From Sulfurovum sp. (GTDB taxonomy: Bacteria > Campylobacterota > Campylobacteria > Campylobacterales > Sulfurovaceae), in the NCBI GenBank assembly GCA_023955225.1, contig JAGSGJ010000004.1:1-64000 (forward strand): a stretch of DNA of 64,000 nucleotides. Direction: 5' to 3'. The notes under the pieces were generated by a model. The model had not been told where the DNA came from. It did no database searches and worked only from the letters and a program-made list of their open reading frames with translations. Both the position numbers and the translations under genes were made by a program. Positions 42,485 through 51,257 of this stretch are shown in pieces; positions within the stretch are counted from its first letter, which is position 1, and each line of letters begins with the position of its first letter.

Positions 42485-45213
42485 GTTTTAAACCTTTTTT
42501 GGCCTATTCTGCTTCAGCAGGGTCTGGGAAAACGTTTGCCCTTTCTGTACGGTACATTTCACTGCTTTTTAGGGGAGAGGCACCTAGTAGTATACTGGCA
42601 GCGACTTTTACCAACAAGGCAGCAGCAGAGATGCGTCAAAGGGTGGTAGACTCTTTGCGTGGATTGGCTGATGAAAATAATAAACCATTCATTGATGCGA
42701 TTTGTGTACAGACTGGACTCTCACGTGAGGAACTTTTACTAAAACAGCCTGAGGTACTGGCACGGTTCTTGGCCAGTAGTTCTTACATCGTTACGTTAGA
42801 CAGTTTTTTCTCCTCCATTTTACGTTCGGCATCTTTGGAGATAGGACTTGAACCGGACTTTGTAACCAAAGAGCAGGGTGAAGATGAACTGGAAAAACAT
42901 TTCCTTGAAGAAGTGCAGGCTGAAGGATTACTCTCTTCCCTTGTGAAGCTCTCTATGGATATAGAAGACAAACGTTTTATGAAGATCTTTGATCTTATGC
43001 AAAACTTTTATAAGGCGGATCCTTTACTGCCTAAGCAAAAGGAGGGGAATCTTGCTTTAGTCAAACAAGAAGAGGCATGTGAAGTACTCAGAGTCAAGAT
43101 GATAAAAGCACTTACAGATGCGGGGTCTGCAGCACGTTGTATGAAGCAGTTTGAAACAAAGAGCATTAAAGAGTTGTTCGCAAAGTCTCTTTTTGAAAAA
43201 GAAACGTTAGCAGAACATTCATGGTTTAAAAAAGTAGCCAACGATGAGATAGAAGGACTCTATGCTTTTCTCAAAAAAGAGTTAGCCCTTTGGTCACAAG
43301 TCAAAGAAGCCATCGTCTTGCATAATCTATTTAAGATATACGACTACTATAAAAATGCAACGATCACGAATGCAAAGTCTTCTGGTGTTTTGAGTTTTGA
43401 TGATCTGACTTATTTTACCTACCGACTCTTGCATGAAAGTCTCAGTAAAGAGTTTTTGTATTTCAAGATAGACTCTAAGTTCAAACATATACTGCTTGAT
43501 GAGTTTCAAGATACTTCTACTTTACAGTTTTTACTGCTGAAGCCGCTCATAGATGAGATATTTGCAGGGCATGGGCAGAGTGAGTTTAAGAGCTTTTTTT
43601 ATGTAGGTGATACCAAACAGTCTCTTTACCGTTTTCGTGGTGGAGTAGAAGAGCTGTTTGATAAAGTGGCTGAACACTATGGTGTGAACATAGAACAGAT
43701 GGATACCAACTATAGAAGTTCCAGAAATGTTGTAGAACAGGTCAATCGATGGTTTGAGCCAGCAATGGAAGGCTATGTGCCTCAACAGAGTAAAAAAGGG
43801 GCTTCTGCAGGGTATGTAGAGGTTTTGGAGTCCGAAGAACTCATAGATGAAGCAGTGAAGCAAGCGAAACGACTATTAGAATTGGGTGTAGATGTCAATG
43901 ACATCGCTTTTTTAGTCAGTACGAACAAAGATGGGGTGAGTTTGCAAGAAGCATGTCTATCTGAAGACATCGCGACACTTTTACAGACTTCCAGTTCACT
44001 CAAAAATCTTCCAAAAATAGCAGCACTTGTTACGATGGTAGCGTATTTGTTTTATGGTGAGAAGATAGATGCTCAAGCACTGATGTTAAAAGTAGGTAAG
44101 AGATTGGAAGATCTGGATACTTCCTGGTTCTCAGCATTTATGAGTCCTTTGCAAGTGGTAGACAAACTGGTAAGAGAGTTTGGATACTTCGATGAAGATC
44201 TAAATATTTTGAAACTGCTAGAGTTTGCATCGAACTTTTCTGATATTCCTACGTTTATAGATGAGTTCAGCACTTCTTCCATATCTGTGGCAGCTAACTC
44301 AGCGCATGGAGCAAAGATCATGACGATTCATGGATCTAAAGGGCTTGAATTTGAGTATGTCATACTGTTAGATAAACTCACGCGTAAGAACAGTGATAAG
44401 TCAGCCCTGATCTACCATTACAATGATCAGCTCCATATAGACAAGATACTCTATAGGACCAAAGGTCGAGAAAATTTTGATGAATCGTATAAGCGTATTA
44501 TGGATGCACGTAAAGTCTCAGAACTTAAAGACAGAAAAAATATACTTTATGTGGCTTTAACCCGTGCAGTTGAAGGGCTTATTATTCTTAGAAAACCTAA
44601 AGATTCTATTTTTGATGAGATCAATATGGGACCAATGTCTATGGGTGAACTTCGACAAGCTCAGTCAATGGACAGTGCTTTGGTGCCTGAGCTTGTCGAA
44701 GGCAAAGTGACTATCTCAAATTACGGTACGCAAGAGGTACTCTCTGCTGATGAGGAAGAAGAGAAAGACTATGAGGCTATCTTATTTGGAACAGCTTTGC
44801 ATTATACATTAGAGATGTTGGGTACCTTTGATGAAAAGAGTTTGAGCTCAGCAATGCTTTCATTAAAAAATCGTTATGGACAACAGTTGTTTGACCCAAG
44901 CATAGAACAGATAGAAGTTCGTATTAAAAATTTGATAGACCATAAAGCATTCCAACAGATACTTGATGGAGCTATAGTCACGAAAGAGCAGTCTCTTAGT
45001 TTCGAGGGAGAACTGAAACAAATAGATCTATTGTTGGAGTATGATGATCACTGTTTAGTTATAGATTATAAGAGTTCTAAAAAATATGCGTTGAAACATC
45101 AAAAACAGGTAAGGTATTATCAAAAAGCCATACGTACTATCACCGGAAAAAGAACGGAAGGGATGATCATTTATTTGTTAGAAGAAGAAATAGAGGTAGA
45201 AACCTTAATATAA
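42481..45213 (+). CDS. addA: AddA-like UvrD/Rep-family helicase-nuclease
   Basis: 910-residue ATP-dependent helicase-nuclease for double-strand break repair. Motifs in order: Walker A SASAGSGKTFAL, ATFTNKAAAEMRQRV, LLDEFQDTS, GDTKQSLYRFRGG, IMTIHGSKGLEFEYV, and VALTRAVEGL; the C-terminal nuclease domain has QIDLLLEYDDHCLVIDYKSSK. I use the ATG at 42481, overlapping the addB stop. A 52-base palindromic repeat is inserted in frame at 44650-44701, between the helicase and nuclease domains. No close downstream partner; rplM starts 84 bases later. Confidence 0.9.
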   Translation: MSFKPFLAYSASAGSGKTFALSVRYISLLFRGEAPSSILAATFTNKAAAEMRQRVVDSLRGLADENNKPFIDAICVQTGLSREELLLKQPEVLARFLASSSYIVTLDSFFSSILRSASLEIGLEPDFVTKEQGEDELEKHFLEEVQAEGLLSSLVKLSMDIEDKRFMKIFDLMQNFYKADPLLPKQKEGNLALVKQEEACEVLRVKMIKALTDAGSAARCMKQFETKSIKELFAKSLFEKETLAEHSWFKKVANDEIEGLYAFLKKELALWSQVKEAIVLHNLFKIYDYYKNATITNAKSSGVLSFDDLTYFTYRLLHESLSKEFLYFKIDSKFKHILLDEFQDTSTLQFLLLKPLIDEIFAGHGQSEFKSFFYVGDTKQSLYRFRGGVEELFDKVAEHYGVNIEQMDTNYRSSRNVVEQVNRWFEPAMEGYVPQQSKKGASAGYVEVLESEELIDEAVKQAKRLLELGVDVNDIAFLVSTNKDGVSLQEACLSEDIATLLQTSSSLKNLPKIAALVTMVAYLFYGEKIDAQALMLKVGKRLEDLDTSWFSAFMSPLQVVDKLVREFGYFDEDLNILKLLEFASNFSDIPTFIDEFSTSSISVAANSAHGAKIMTIHGSKGLEFEYVILLDKLTRKNSDKSALIYHYNDQLHIDKILYRTKGRENFDESYKRIMDARKVSELKDRKNILYVALTRAVEGLIILRKPKDSIFDEINMGPMSMGELRQAQSMDSALVPELVEGKVTISNYGTQEVLSADEEEEKDYEAILFGTALHYTLEMLGTFDEKSLSSAMLSLKNRYGQQLFDPSIEQIEVRIKNLIDHKAFQQILDGAIVTKEQSLSFEGELKQIDLLLEYDDHCLVIDYKSSKKYALKHQKQVRYYQKAIRTITGKRTEGMIIYLLEEEIEVETLI
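44650..44701. repeat. In-frame palindromic repeat inside addA
   Basis: A perfect 15-bp inverted repeat, CTTCGACAAGCTCAG (44650-44664) and CTGAGCTTGTCGAAG (44687-44701), with a 22-base spacer. It encodes ELRQAQSMDSALVPELVEGK without breaking the frame. The core and its LRQAQ...PELVEG translation look like a dispersed palindromic element I recall from unrelated bacterial genomes. It sits in a linker, where an insertion would be tolerated. It is the only copy in this window. Confidence 0.75.
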
Positions 45214-45246
45214 TCTTAATTTAAATAAATTTTAAGGTTAAGTGGA

Positions 45247-45277
45247 TACAATCCGTTCACAAAAGAGCATAAGCTCA
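45247..45277 (+). promoter_or_regulatory. rplM promoter and short hairpin leader
   Basis: A TACAAT -10 box (45247-45252) is followed by a small hairpin GAGC-ATAA-GCTC (45265-45276) in a leader of about 40 nt before rplM. The hairpin might be an autoregulatory site, but I have no evidence for binding. Confidence 0.4.
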
Positions 45278-45297
45278 TATTTTTATAAGGATTCAAC

Positions 45298-45723
45298 ATG
45301 AAATTAACATCAGTTCTTAAACCTGCTGACGTAACACGTGACTGGGTTTTGATCGATGCAGAAGGTAAAACTTTTGGTCGTATCTTAACTGAAGTAGCGA
45401 CACTTCTTAGAGGTAAACACAAGCCATCATTTACACCAAACGTAGATTGTGGTGACTTCGTAGTAATCATCAACGCTGAAAAAGCAAAATTTTCAGGTGC
45501 TAAACTTGAAGACAAAGAGTATTTTACTCACTCTGGTTACTTCGGTTCTACTAAAAGTAAAAAACTTGGTGACATGCTAGAAAACCATACTGAGAAACTT
45601 TTCAGACAAGCTGTTAGAGGTATGCTTCCTAAGACTACTCTTGGTAGAGTAATGCTTAAGAAACTTAAAGTATATGCAGGTGCAGAGCACCCACATACTG
45701 CACAAATCAATAAGGAGGCGTAA
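45298..45723 (+). CDS. rplM: 50S ribosomal protein L13
   Basis: 141 residues beginning MKLTSVLKPADVTRDWVLID, with GKTFGRILTEVATLLRGKHK and the C-terminal RGMLPKTTLGRVMLKKLKVYAGAEHPH of L13. Followed 2 bases later by rpsI, the near-universal rplM-rpsI pair. Confidence 0.97.
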   Translation: MKLTSVLKPADVTRDWVLIDAEGKTFGRILTEVATLLRGKHKPSFTPNVDCGDFVVIINAEKAKFSGAKLEDKEYFTHSGYFGSTKSKKLGDMLENHTEKLFRQAVRGMLPKTTLGRVMLKKLKVYAGAEHPHTAQINKEA

Positions 45724-45725
45724 GC

Positions 45726-46115
45726 ATGGCAACTATTTATGCAACAGGTAAAAGAAAAGCGGCTATCGCTAAAGTTTGGATGACTCCAGGTAACGGTGAA
45801 ATGCTTATTAACGGTAAAACACTTGACCAATGGTTAGGTGGACACGAAACACTTAAGATGAAAGTAAGACTTCCACTTGAACTTACTAAACAACTTGAGT
45901 CTATGAATATTAAAGCAACGACACTTGGTGGCGGTTATTCTGCTCAAGCAGATGCACTTAAACATGGTATCACTAAAGCTCTTGTAGAGTTTGAACCATC
46001 TTTCAGAGCAATTCTTAAGCCAATGGGACTTCTTACTAGAGATTCAAGAGTAGTTGAAAGAAAGAAGCCAGGAAAGAAAAAAGCGAGAAGATCTCCACAA
46101 TTCTCAAAAAGATAG
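45726..46115 (+). CDS. rpsI: 30S ribosomal protein S9
   Basis: 129 residues beginning MATIYATGKRKAAIAKVW, with GGGYSAQADALKHGITKAL and the basic C-terminus ending RRSPQFSKR, in which the last residues contact P-site tRNA. AAGGAGG is located just upstream. Confidence 0.97.
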   Translation: MATIYATGKRKAAIAKVWMTPGNGEMLINGKTLDQWLGGHETLKMKVRLPLELTKQLESMNIKATTLGGGYSAQADALKHGITKALVEFEPSFRAILKPMGLLTRDSRVVERKKPGKKKARRSPQFSKR

Positions 46116-46126
46116 TCGATCTTTTA

Positions 46127-46225
46127 CCAAAGCTTGTCTTTGGAAAATCTCTCCGGAGATATTTTCGACTTCTTTTCCCAAGGTTTGCCCTTGGTATCTT
46201 TTGCAAGAGTTTTTCTCTTGCAAAA
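46127..46225 (+). terminator. Four tandem hairpins after rpsI
   Basis: Hairpins in order: CCAAAG/CTTTGG (46127-46143), ATCTC/GAGAT (46147-46160), CCAAGG/CCTTGG (46178-46194) and an 11-bp perfect stem TTTTGCAAGAG/CTCTTGCAAAA (46199-46225). The first and third share layout and loop (CTTGT, TTTGC) with a paired G-C for A-T change. The last is the best terminator candidate. The stretch 46226-46412 has no other gene. Confidence 0.6.
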
Positions 46226-46412
46226 TCTACATTTTAAAACTCCCTACTTTTTATTTATCTTATCGAACAAATAGTAACAGAATCACAAGTATGCAGTTTA
46301 GCACTTTTCGGGAACCCTATTTTTTATAAATTATATTTATGAAATTGGGAGTAACAATGTATGAATTGAAAATATGCTAAAATGATTCCCAACTTACTTC
46401 TAAAGATACTAA

Positions 46413-47903
46413 ATGACAAACTTTTTTGACATCATTATGACACCTGTGCGTGCGATTAGAATGCGCTATTTACCACTACTTCTTATTTACTTTGCCTATG
46501 GTGCCAGTGGCTTTTCAGCGGTAGCAGAGACGTTTTGGGTGAAAGAACAGCTTAACCTTTCTGCAGAAAACCTCATATCTCTTGCTGTATGGCTGACTGT
46601 ACCGTGGACGATTAAAATGATATTTGGTCAGATGGTAGACTCTTTTTCTCCTTTTGGATCTAACCGGAAGATCTATGTCTATATAGGGGCACTGCTTATG
46701 GTGTTGGGTACGACACTTATGATAGGATTGGTTTCAGATGCTGTTTGGTTGGCTGCATATACGAAAGAAAAAGTCTATATATTTGCATCTGTCATCTCTG
46801 TGGTAGGTTTTGTACTGCAAGATGTGGTAGCTGATACCATGAGTACGGAAGTGGTCGATAAAAATCAAACAATCGAAGAGATAAGAAAAGAACTGGCTAT
46901 GATCCAAGTGCTTGCCAGACTCTCTCTGGGATTGGCTATTTTTACGGTAGCAGGATTAAAAGGTTGGCTTGCAGAGATATATAGCTATGAAACGATGTTT
47001 AAGATCTCGTTATTTATCCCCGCGCTTTCGATCATAGGGGTAACCCTTGTAAAACTGAACCCAGTAGAGAGTTCACCGCTCAATAAACAGATCTTTTTTG
47101 GTGGGTTTCTCTTTGCTGTATTTGTTGTACTTATAGGATATAACGAAGTACCGTACTCTCAGGAAATAGTCTTTTTTGTTTCTTTGGCTGTGGTATTATA
47201 TTTCCTTCGTACACTGATTGTTGATCTTGACCCCGATACCATTAGACATATACAGATGGCAATGATCGTTATCTTTGTGTACAGAGCAATGCCAAGTGTA
47301 GGACCGGGACTTACTTGGTGGGAGATAGATGTTTTAGACTTTGACAAAGCATTTTTTGGCACCTTAGGTCAGATAGGTGCAGCTTTGGCGCTGGTAGGGA
47401 TGTGGATCAGTTCAAAGTATATTATCAATCAAGCCATAGGAAAAGTACTGATCTGGATGACAATCATAGGAAGCATATTGTCTTTGCCTATTTTAGCGAT
47501 GTACTATGATATACATACAATGCTTGGTATCGATGCAAGAACGGTTGCCCTTGTAGATACTGCGGTGGCTTCACCTTTTGATTATATAGCTGGAGTTTTG
47601 ATGCTTACTTTAGTAGCTATCTATGCACCTGAAGGGCATAAAGGAACATGGTTTGCCCTGATGGCGAGTCTTATGAACATTGCTCTGAGTGCAGGAGGAC
47701 TTTTAAGTAAATATCTCAATAAAATCTTTATTGTGACCAGAGAGATACAGGAAGAGGGACAAGTAGTTGTACCGTCTAACTATGATGATCTAGGTATGTT
47801 GCTTTGGGTTGCTATTGTCGTTGGATTTATTGTACCTATTGTTACGATCCTGAAATTCAATCCTGACCCAGGTAGAACAAAAAAGAAAAAAGCTGTTAGA
47901 TAA
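46413..47903 (+). CDS. BT1/folate-biopterin-transporter-like membrane protein
   Basis: 496-residue membrane protein with about 12 spans. LPLLLIYFAYGASGF, VKEQLNLSAENLISLAVWLTVPWTIKMIFGQMVDS and the later GTLGQIGAALALVGMWI resemble the BT1 branch of the MFS (folate/biopterin carriers in kinetoplastids and cyanobacteria). An AmpG-like or other MFS role is the alternative. No partner genes suggest the substrate. Confidence 0.6.
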   Translation: MTNFFDIIMTPVRAIRMRYLPLLLIYFAYGASGFSAVAETFWVKEQLNLSAENLISLAVWLTVPWTIKMIFGQMVDSFSPFGSNRKIYVYIGALLMVLGTTLMIGLVSDAVWLAAYTKEKVYIFASVISVVGFVLQDVVADTMSTEVVDKNQTIEEIRKELAMIQVLARLSLGLAIFTVAGLKGWLAEIYSYETMFKISLFIPALSIIGVTLVKLNPVESSPLNKQIFFGGFLFAVFVVLIGYNEVPYSQEIVFFVSLAVVLYFLRTLIVDLDPDTIRHIQMAMIVIFVYRAMPSVGPGLTWWEIDVLDFDKAFFGTLGQIGAALALVGMWISSKYIINQAIGKVLIWMTIIGSILSLPILAMYYDIHTMLGIDARTVALVDTAVASPFDYIAGVLMLTLVAIYAPEGHKGTWFALMASLMNIALSAGGLLSKYLNKIFIVTREIQEEGQVVVPSNYDDLGMLLWVAIVVGFIVPIVTILKFNPDPGRTKKKKAVR

Positions 47904-47969
47904 GCTTTGCAAAAGTGCAGTATTTGGTATTAAATGCAATGCCTTATTATATGAAAAGAAAGAGAGAAA

Positions 47970-48602
47970 ATGGTTATATTATTTGATTTAGACGGAACAC
48001 TTATAGACTCTACAGAAGCGATATTGGAGAGTTTTGGTGTCGCATTTAAAACATTTGGGGCAGCTATACCAGATGATGCACACATCAAAGCGGAGATAGG
48101 ACACCCTTTAGATGTAATGTTTGCAACACTTGGTGTAGAGGAGTTGCATGTAGATGCACATGTACAGGCCTATAAGATGCATTATAGAAAAATTTCATGT
48201 GCAAAGACTGTATTGCTTCCCGAAGCAAGAGAAGCAGTAGAACTTGCAAGTCAACATGCTGTTCTGGGAGTTGTGACGACTAAGACGGCCAGATATTCTA
48301 TAGAACTTTTAGAACATATGGGACTGATGTCATATTTCGATGTACTGGTAGGTAGAGAAGATGTGGAAAATCCTAAACCTCACCCGGAACCAATCTTCAA
48401 AGCTTTATCAAAATTGAAAAGTGATGAAAATAAGTATTGGATGATAGGTGATACACCCATGGATATTTTGGCAGCCAAAGCAGCGAATATAAATAGTGTT
48501 GCTGTGACATGCGGATATGCAGATGAAGCATTACTATTAAAGCATACTGATAATGTATCCAAAACGGCTCTTGAAGCTGTGAAATTTATCACTCTAGTAT
48601 AA
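47970..48602 (+). CDS. HAD-superfamily phosphatase (phosphoglycolate phosphatase-like)
   Basis: 210-residue HAD hydrolase. The catalytic aspartates are in LFDLDGTLIDST, motif II is VVTTKT, motif III is the lysine in GREDVENPKPHPEPI, and motif IV is MIGDTPMDILAAKAA. The helical cap between residues 15 and 85 fits the Gph/PpaX group. The substrate may be phosphoglycolate or pyrophosphate and is not decided by sequence. Confidence 0.85.
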   Translation: MVILFDLDGTLIDSTEAILESFGVAFKTFGAAIPDDAHIKAEIGHPLDVMFATLGVEELHVDAHVQAYKMHYRKISCAKTVLLPEAREAVELASQHAVLGVVTTKTARYSIELLEHMGLMSYFDVLVGREDVENPKPHPEPIFKALSKLKSDENKYWMIGDTPMDILAAKAANINSVAVTCGYADEALLLKHTDNVSKTALEAVKFITLV

Positions 48603-48845
48603 GCAAAGATGTTGATGATCACTGGGCTATGCTACAAAGAGGTGAAGAAGCTAGAGTTTAATCTTTCGAGTTACGTTATTTACTCTTTGATCGAGCAGAT
48701 TTAGTCTGTTTGGTCATTAGCCTAATTCTGCGGTAAATGAATCCAAAACCTTACACATAACGCTACAAAGCTTTAAGTTTTTCATATATTTTAGTTCTAT
48801 TAGTAAATCTCGCTATAATCAAAAAAATATTATTAAGGAAATCCT
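48603..48845. promoter_or_regulatory. luxS upstream region with TATAAT box
   Basis: The region holds a CGCTATAAT promoter box at 48814-48819, 27 bases before luxS. The upstream 200 bases contain short complementary segments (AGAGT/ACTCT, CAGA/TCTG) and a 31-codon ORF from 48609 with no ribosome site. I see no known riboswitch. Confidence 0.4.
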
Positions 48846-49361
48846 ATGCCATTATTAGACAGTTTTACAGTGGATCATACAAAGATGATCGCACCAGCGG
48901 TACGTGTTGCTAAAAAGATGAGTAGCCCAAGCGGAGATGATATCACTGTGTTTGATCTACGTTTTTGTGTACCTAACGAGGAAGCATTATCGCCAAAAGG
49001 TATTCATACGTTGGAACACCTTTTTGCTGGTTTTATGAGAGATCATTTGAACAATAAAGATGTAGAGATCATAGATCTTTCTCCTATGGGATGCCGTACA
49101 GGGTTTTATATGTCAGTGCTTGGTTCACCTAAAGCCAAAGAGGTAGCCAAAGCGTGGAAGAAGTCGATGAAAGATGTCCTAGAAGTTGAGAGTAAAAAAG
49201 ACATTCCAGAACTTAATGTGCATCAGTGTGGGACCTTTAAGATGCATTCATTAGGTGAAGCACAACATATCGCACATAATATATTGGACAGAGGTATAGG
49301 CGAGATGGACAATAAAAAACTTAAAATGACAAAAAAGCAACTTAAAGAGGCAAATAAATAG
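48846..49361 (+). CDS. luxS: S-ribosylhomocysteine lyase
   Basis: 171-residue metalloenzyme that cleaves S-ribosylhomocysteine to homocysteine and the AI-2 precursor DPD. Metal ligands are visible in HTLEHLFAG and in the cysteine of HQCGTF; the substrate-binding MGCRTGFYMS is present. It begins MPLLDSFTVDHTKM like other LuxS proteins. An AAGGAAA ribosome site precedes it. Confidence 0.96.
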   Translation: MPLLDSFTVDHTKMIAPAVRVAKKMSSPSGDDITVFDLRFCVPNEEALSPKGIHTLEHLFAGFMRDHLNNKDVEIIDLSPMGCRTGFYMSVLGSPKAKEVAKAWKKSMKDVLEVESKKDIPELNVHQCGTFKMHSLGEAQHIAHNILDRGIGEMDNKKLKMTKKQLKEANK

Positions 49362-49391
49362 TGTATATGCTTACTCTTACAGATACGTTTG

Positions 49392-50198
49392 ATGTATAAT
49401 GAATCGTTAAGAGAAGAAAAAAAGCTGGTACTATGTGAAGATGGTACCAATACACTTTTTTCTGTTGAATTTGATGAACCCTATCACTCTACCAAAGATG
49501 GTGCGCTTCACGAGTCTTTGGAAAAACATGTAAAACCCGCATTGGCTTTAAGCAAAGAAAAGACCGAATTGACTATCTTAGACATCTGTTTTGGTCTAGG
49601 ATACAATACCTTTGCCACAATTTATTACATCAAAACACAGGGATTAAAGACAAAGGTGCACATACTCTCACCAGAGTTTGATGAAGGACTTGTTCGTTCT
49701 CTGGATACGTTTGATTTTCCTCCCGAGTTTAATAGTATCAAACACATCATAAAAGCGATCAGCTCTGATCTTCACTATGCAGATGAACAGTTCAAGATAG
49801 AGATACTTCTGGGTGATGCAAGAAAAAGTATCCCAAACATTCAACAGAAGATAGATATCATCTATCAAGATGCATTCAGTCCTGCACACAATCCACTGCT
49901 TTGGACAAAAGAACACTTTGCAGATATAAGGGCCATTTCCAAAGAAGATGCACTTTTAACAACGTACTCAATAGCAGCAGCAATACGTTTAGGACTTTAT
50001 GAGAATGATTTTTTTATCTTTGTGCATAGAGCTGAACTGATGCGCTATTCCACGGTGGCAAGTTTGAAGATGTTGGATTTGGAATACATAGATATGGAAC
50101 TGAAAAAAGTTCGTAATACCCAAGCACGCAGTATGAAAGATGTGGATTATTTAAAAGATATGAACCGTTATCCAAACAGTACCACTCTTGGTACTTAA
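49392..50198 (+). CDS. mnmD: tRNA 5-aminomethyl-2-thiouridine methyltransferase domain protein (MnmD-type)
   Basis: 268-residue SAM-dependent methyltransferase corresponding to the N-terminal half of MnmC. The SAM-binding loop is LDICFGLGYNTFATIYYI, and the DAFSPAHNPLLWT motif is typical. The FAD-dependent oxidase half (MnmC1) is absent, so it should catalyse only the last methylation at wobble U34. It lies 1 kb from mnmG, which acts earlier in the same modification. Start at ATG 49392 with a weak ribosome site; TTG just upstream is in frame. Its tail overlaps the convergent cupin gene by 48 bases. Confidence 0.85.
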   Translation: MYNESLREEKKLVLCEDGTNTLFSVEFDEPYHSTKDGALHESLEKHVKPALALSKEKTELTILDICFGLGYNTFATIYYIKTQGLKTKVHILSPEFDEGLVRSLDTFDFPPEFNSIKHIIKAISSDLHYADEQFKIEILLGDARKSIPNIQQKIDIIYQDAFSPAHNPLLWTKEHFADIRAISKEDALLTTYSIAAAIRLGLYENDFFIFVHRAELMRYSTVASLKMLDLEYIDMELKKVRNTQARSMKDVDYLKDMNRYPNSTTLGT

Positions 50199-50444
50199 AA
50201 CACGATGGGGTGTCTTTGAAGGGATGAAGAGCGTATCTCCCTTTGTAAGCTTTTTCTCTTCATTGTTCAGAAGCAGTATCGCTTCACCCTCAAGTAAAAC
50301 CAGCCATTCATCTTCTTCCTGTAGGTACTCAGTATCCTCTATAGTATCTGAACTAACGATGCGGTTTATTTTGATATTTTTATGTTCAAGGAGAGTGCTG
50401 AAGGTTTCGCCACTTTTTGGTGTGAAATAATCGTAAATATTCAC
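50151..50444 (-). CDS. Cupin-domain protein
   Basis: 97-residue single-domain cupin. The metal-site pattern is partial: EEDEWLVLLEGEAILLLNNEE then KGDTLFIPSKTPHRVLST, in which the first-motif histidines are replaced (EDEW) and the second-motif histidine (PHRV) is kept. Similar small cupins occur next to many housekeeping genes without known function. Its start overlaps the ribE stop by one base, so it is coupled to riboflavin synthase. Confidence 0.75.
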   Translation of the reverse strand: MNIYDYFTPKSGETFSTLLEHKNIKINRIVSSDTIEDTEYLQEEDEWLVLLEGEAILLLNNEEKKLTKGDTLFIPSKTPHRVLSTKSGTVWITVHIF

Positions 50445-51061
50445 TAGTATGTCATTTGTAAACTGTCAACATCATTCCAACTCATACTTTTTTTAGAACT
50501 TCTGTGTGCCAGTATATGGTCGATGTATCTGGCAAACACATCGGTTTCAATGTTAAGTTTTGTTCCTACTTTGTAGTTTTTCATCAGAGTCTCTTTGAGT
50601 GTATGAGGGATGATAGTGAGTCTGAAGTTATCTGCCCCTACATCATTGACTGTTAGAGAGATACCATCTATAGTGATGGAGCCTTTTGGAATGATATGTA
50701 CAATATACTTCTTATCTACAGTGATGATGAAGTCGGTGGCATTTTCTCTAGGCGTGATCTGTGAGACGGTACCGACACAATCTACATGCCCCTGTACGAT
50801 GTGACCTTCAAAACGATCATTCATCATCATGGCAGGCTCCATATGTACAGCACCGGAGATCTTGCTCTCATCGATAATGGAACGTGTTTCATCTGCGAGT
50901 TCAAGATCAAAACCATCACTGTGCAGCTTGATGACAGTAAGACAGACACCATTGATGGCGATAGAGTCACCAATTTTTGCGGGATGCTTAGACTTAATGG
51001 TTAAAATGTTGTTCTGATAGCTTTTTACTGTAGCAATTTCTCGTATAAGTCCTGTAAACAT
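50444..51061 (-). CDS. ribE: Riboflavin synthase (alpha subunit)
   Basis: 205-residue enzyme forming riboflavin from two lumazines. Both lumazine-binding repeats are present: MFTGLIREIATV with GDSIAINGVCLTV, and FEGHIVQGHVDCVGTV with GSITIDGISLTVNDV. The initial MFTGLI is nearly invariant. Repeat copy B lies in the 5' flank of this gene, in antisense orientation. No FMN riboswitch is seen. Confidence 0.95.
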   Translation of the reverse strand: MFTGLIREIATVKSYQNNILTIKSKHPAKIGDSIAINGVCLTVIKLHSDGFDLELADETRSIIDESKISGAVHMEPAMMMNDRFEGHIVQGHVDCVGTVSQITPRENATDFIITVDKKYIVHIIPKGSITIDGISLTVNDVGADNFRLTIIPHTLKETLMKNYKVGTKLNIETDVFARYIDHILAHRSSKKSMSWNDVDSLQMTY

Positions 51062-51077
51062 GTGTTTCCTTAATTAG

Positions 51078-51161
51078 AACGTGTTTTGATCAAAGTCCAA
51101 GACACTACGCTGACGCTAAGTCAACTTCAGCAGTTGGCTCATACGACTAGTCGTATTTTAA
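51078..51161 (+). repeat. Structured intergenic repeat, copy B
   Basis: Aligns without gaps to copy A (about 55 of 77 positions identical by my count). Stem 1: GTGTTTTG/CAAGACAC (51081-51088/51098-51105). Stem 3: GTCAAC/GTTGGC (51120-51125/51133-51138), loop TTCAGCA. Stem 4: 16-base palindrome ATACGACTAGTCGTAT (51141-51156). Alternative stem 2: TGAC/GTCA (51111-51114/51120-51123). It lies between divergent ribE and mnmG, upstream of the mnmG promoter box. Confidence 0.7.
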
Positions 51162-51177
51162 AATGATATTTTTTGGA

Positions 51178-51183
51178 TATAAT
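51178..51183 (+). promoter_or_regulatory. Probable -10 box (TATAAT) for mnmG
   Basis: The sequence TTGGATATAATTCG contains a perfect hexamer 75 bases before the mnmG ATG; a second TATTATAG box lies about 10 bases further on. Confidence 0.45.
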
Positions 51184-51257
51184 TCGATTATTATAGCAAA
51201 ATATATATATTTTTTTTGTTCCTTGCTTTGGCTTGTGAATAAGAGGTAAGGTTTTTT

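Noticed and set aside
46116..46330. tRNA or array-like repeat after rpsI, including a CRISPR-like reading of the hairpins
   Set aside because: The hairpins differ in sequence and spacing, there are no regular spacers, no CCA-ending acceptor stem and no cas genes.
48603..48845. SAM or SAH riboswitch upstream of luxS
   Set aside because: Only short, unrelated complementary segments are present and none of the conserved riboswitch cores can be found.
51062..51160. FMN riboswitch upstream of ribE
   Set aside because: The conserved RFN-element sequence blocks are absent; the structure there belongs to the dispersed repeat copy B.
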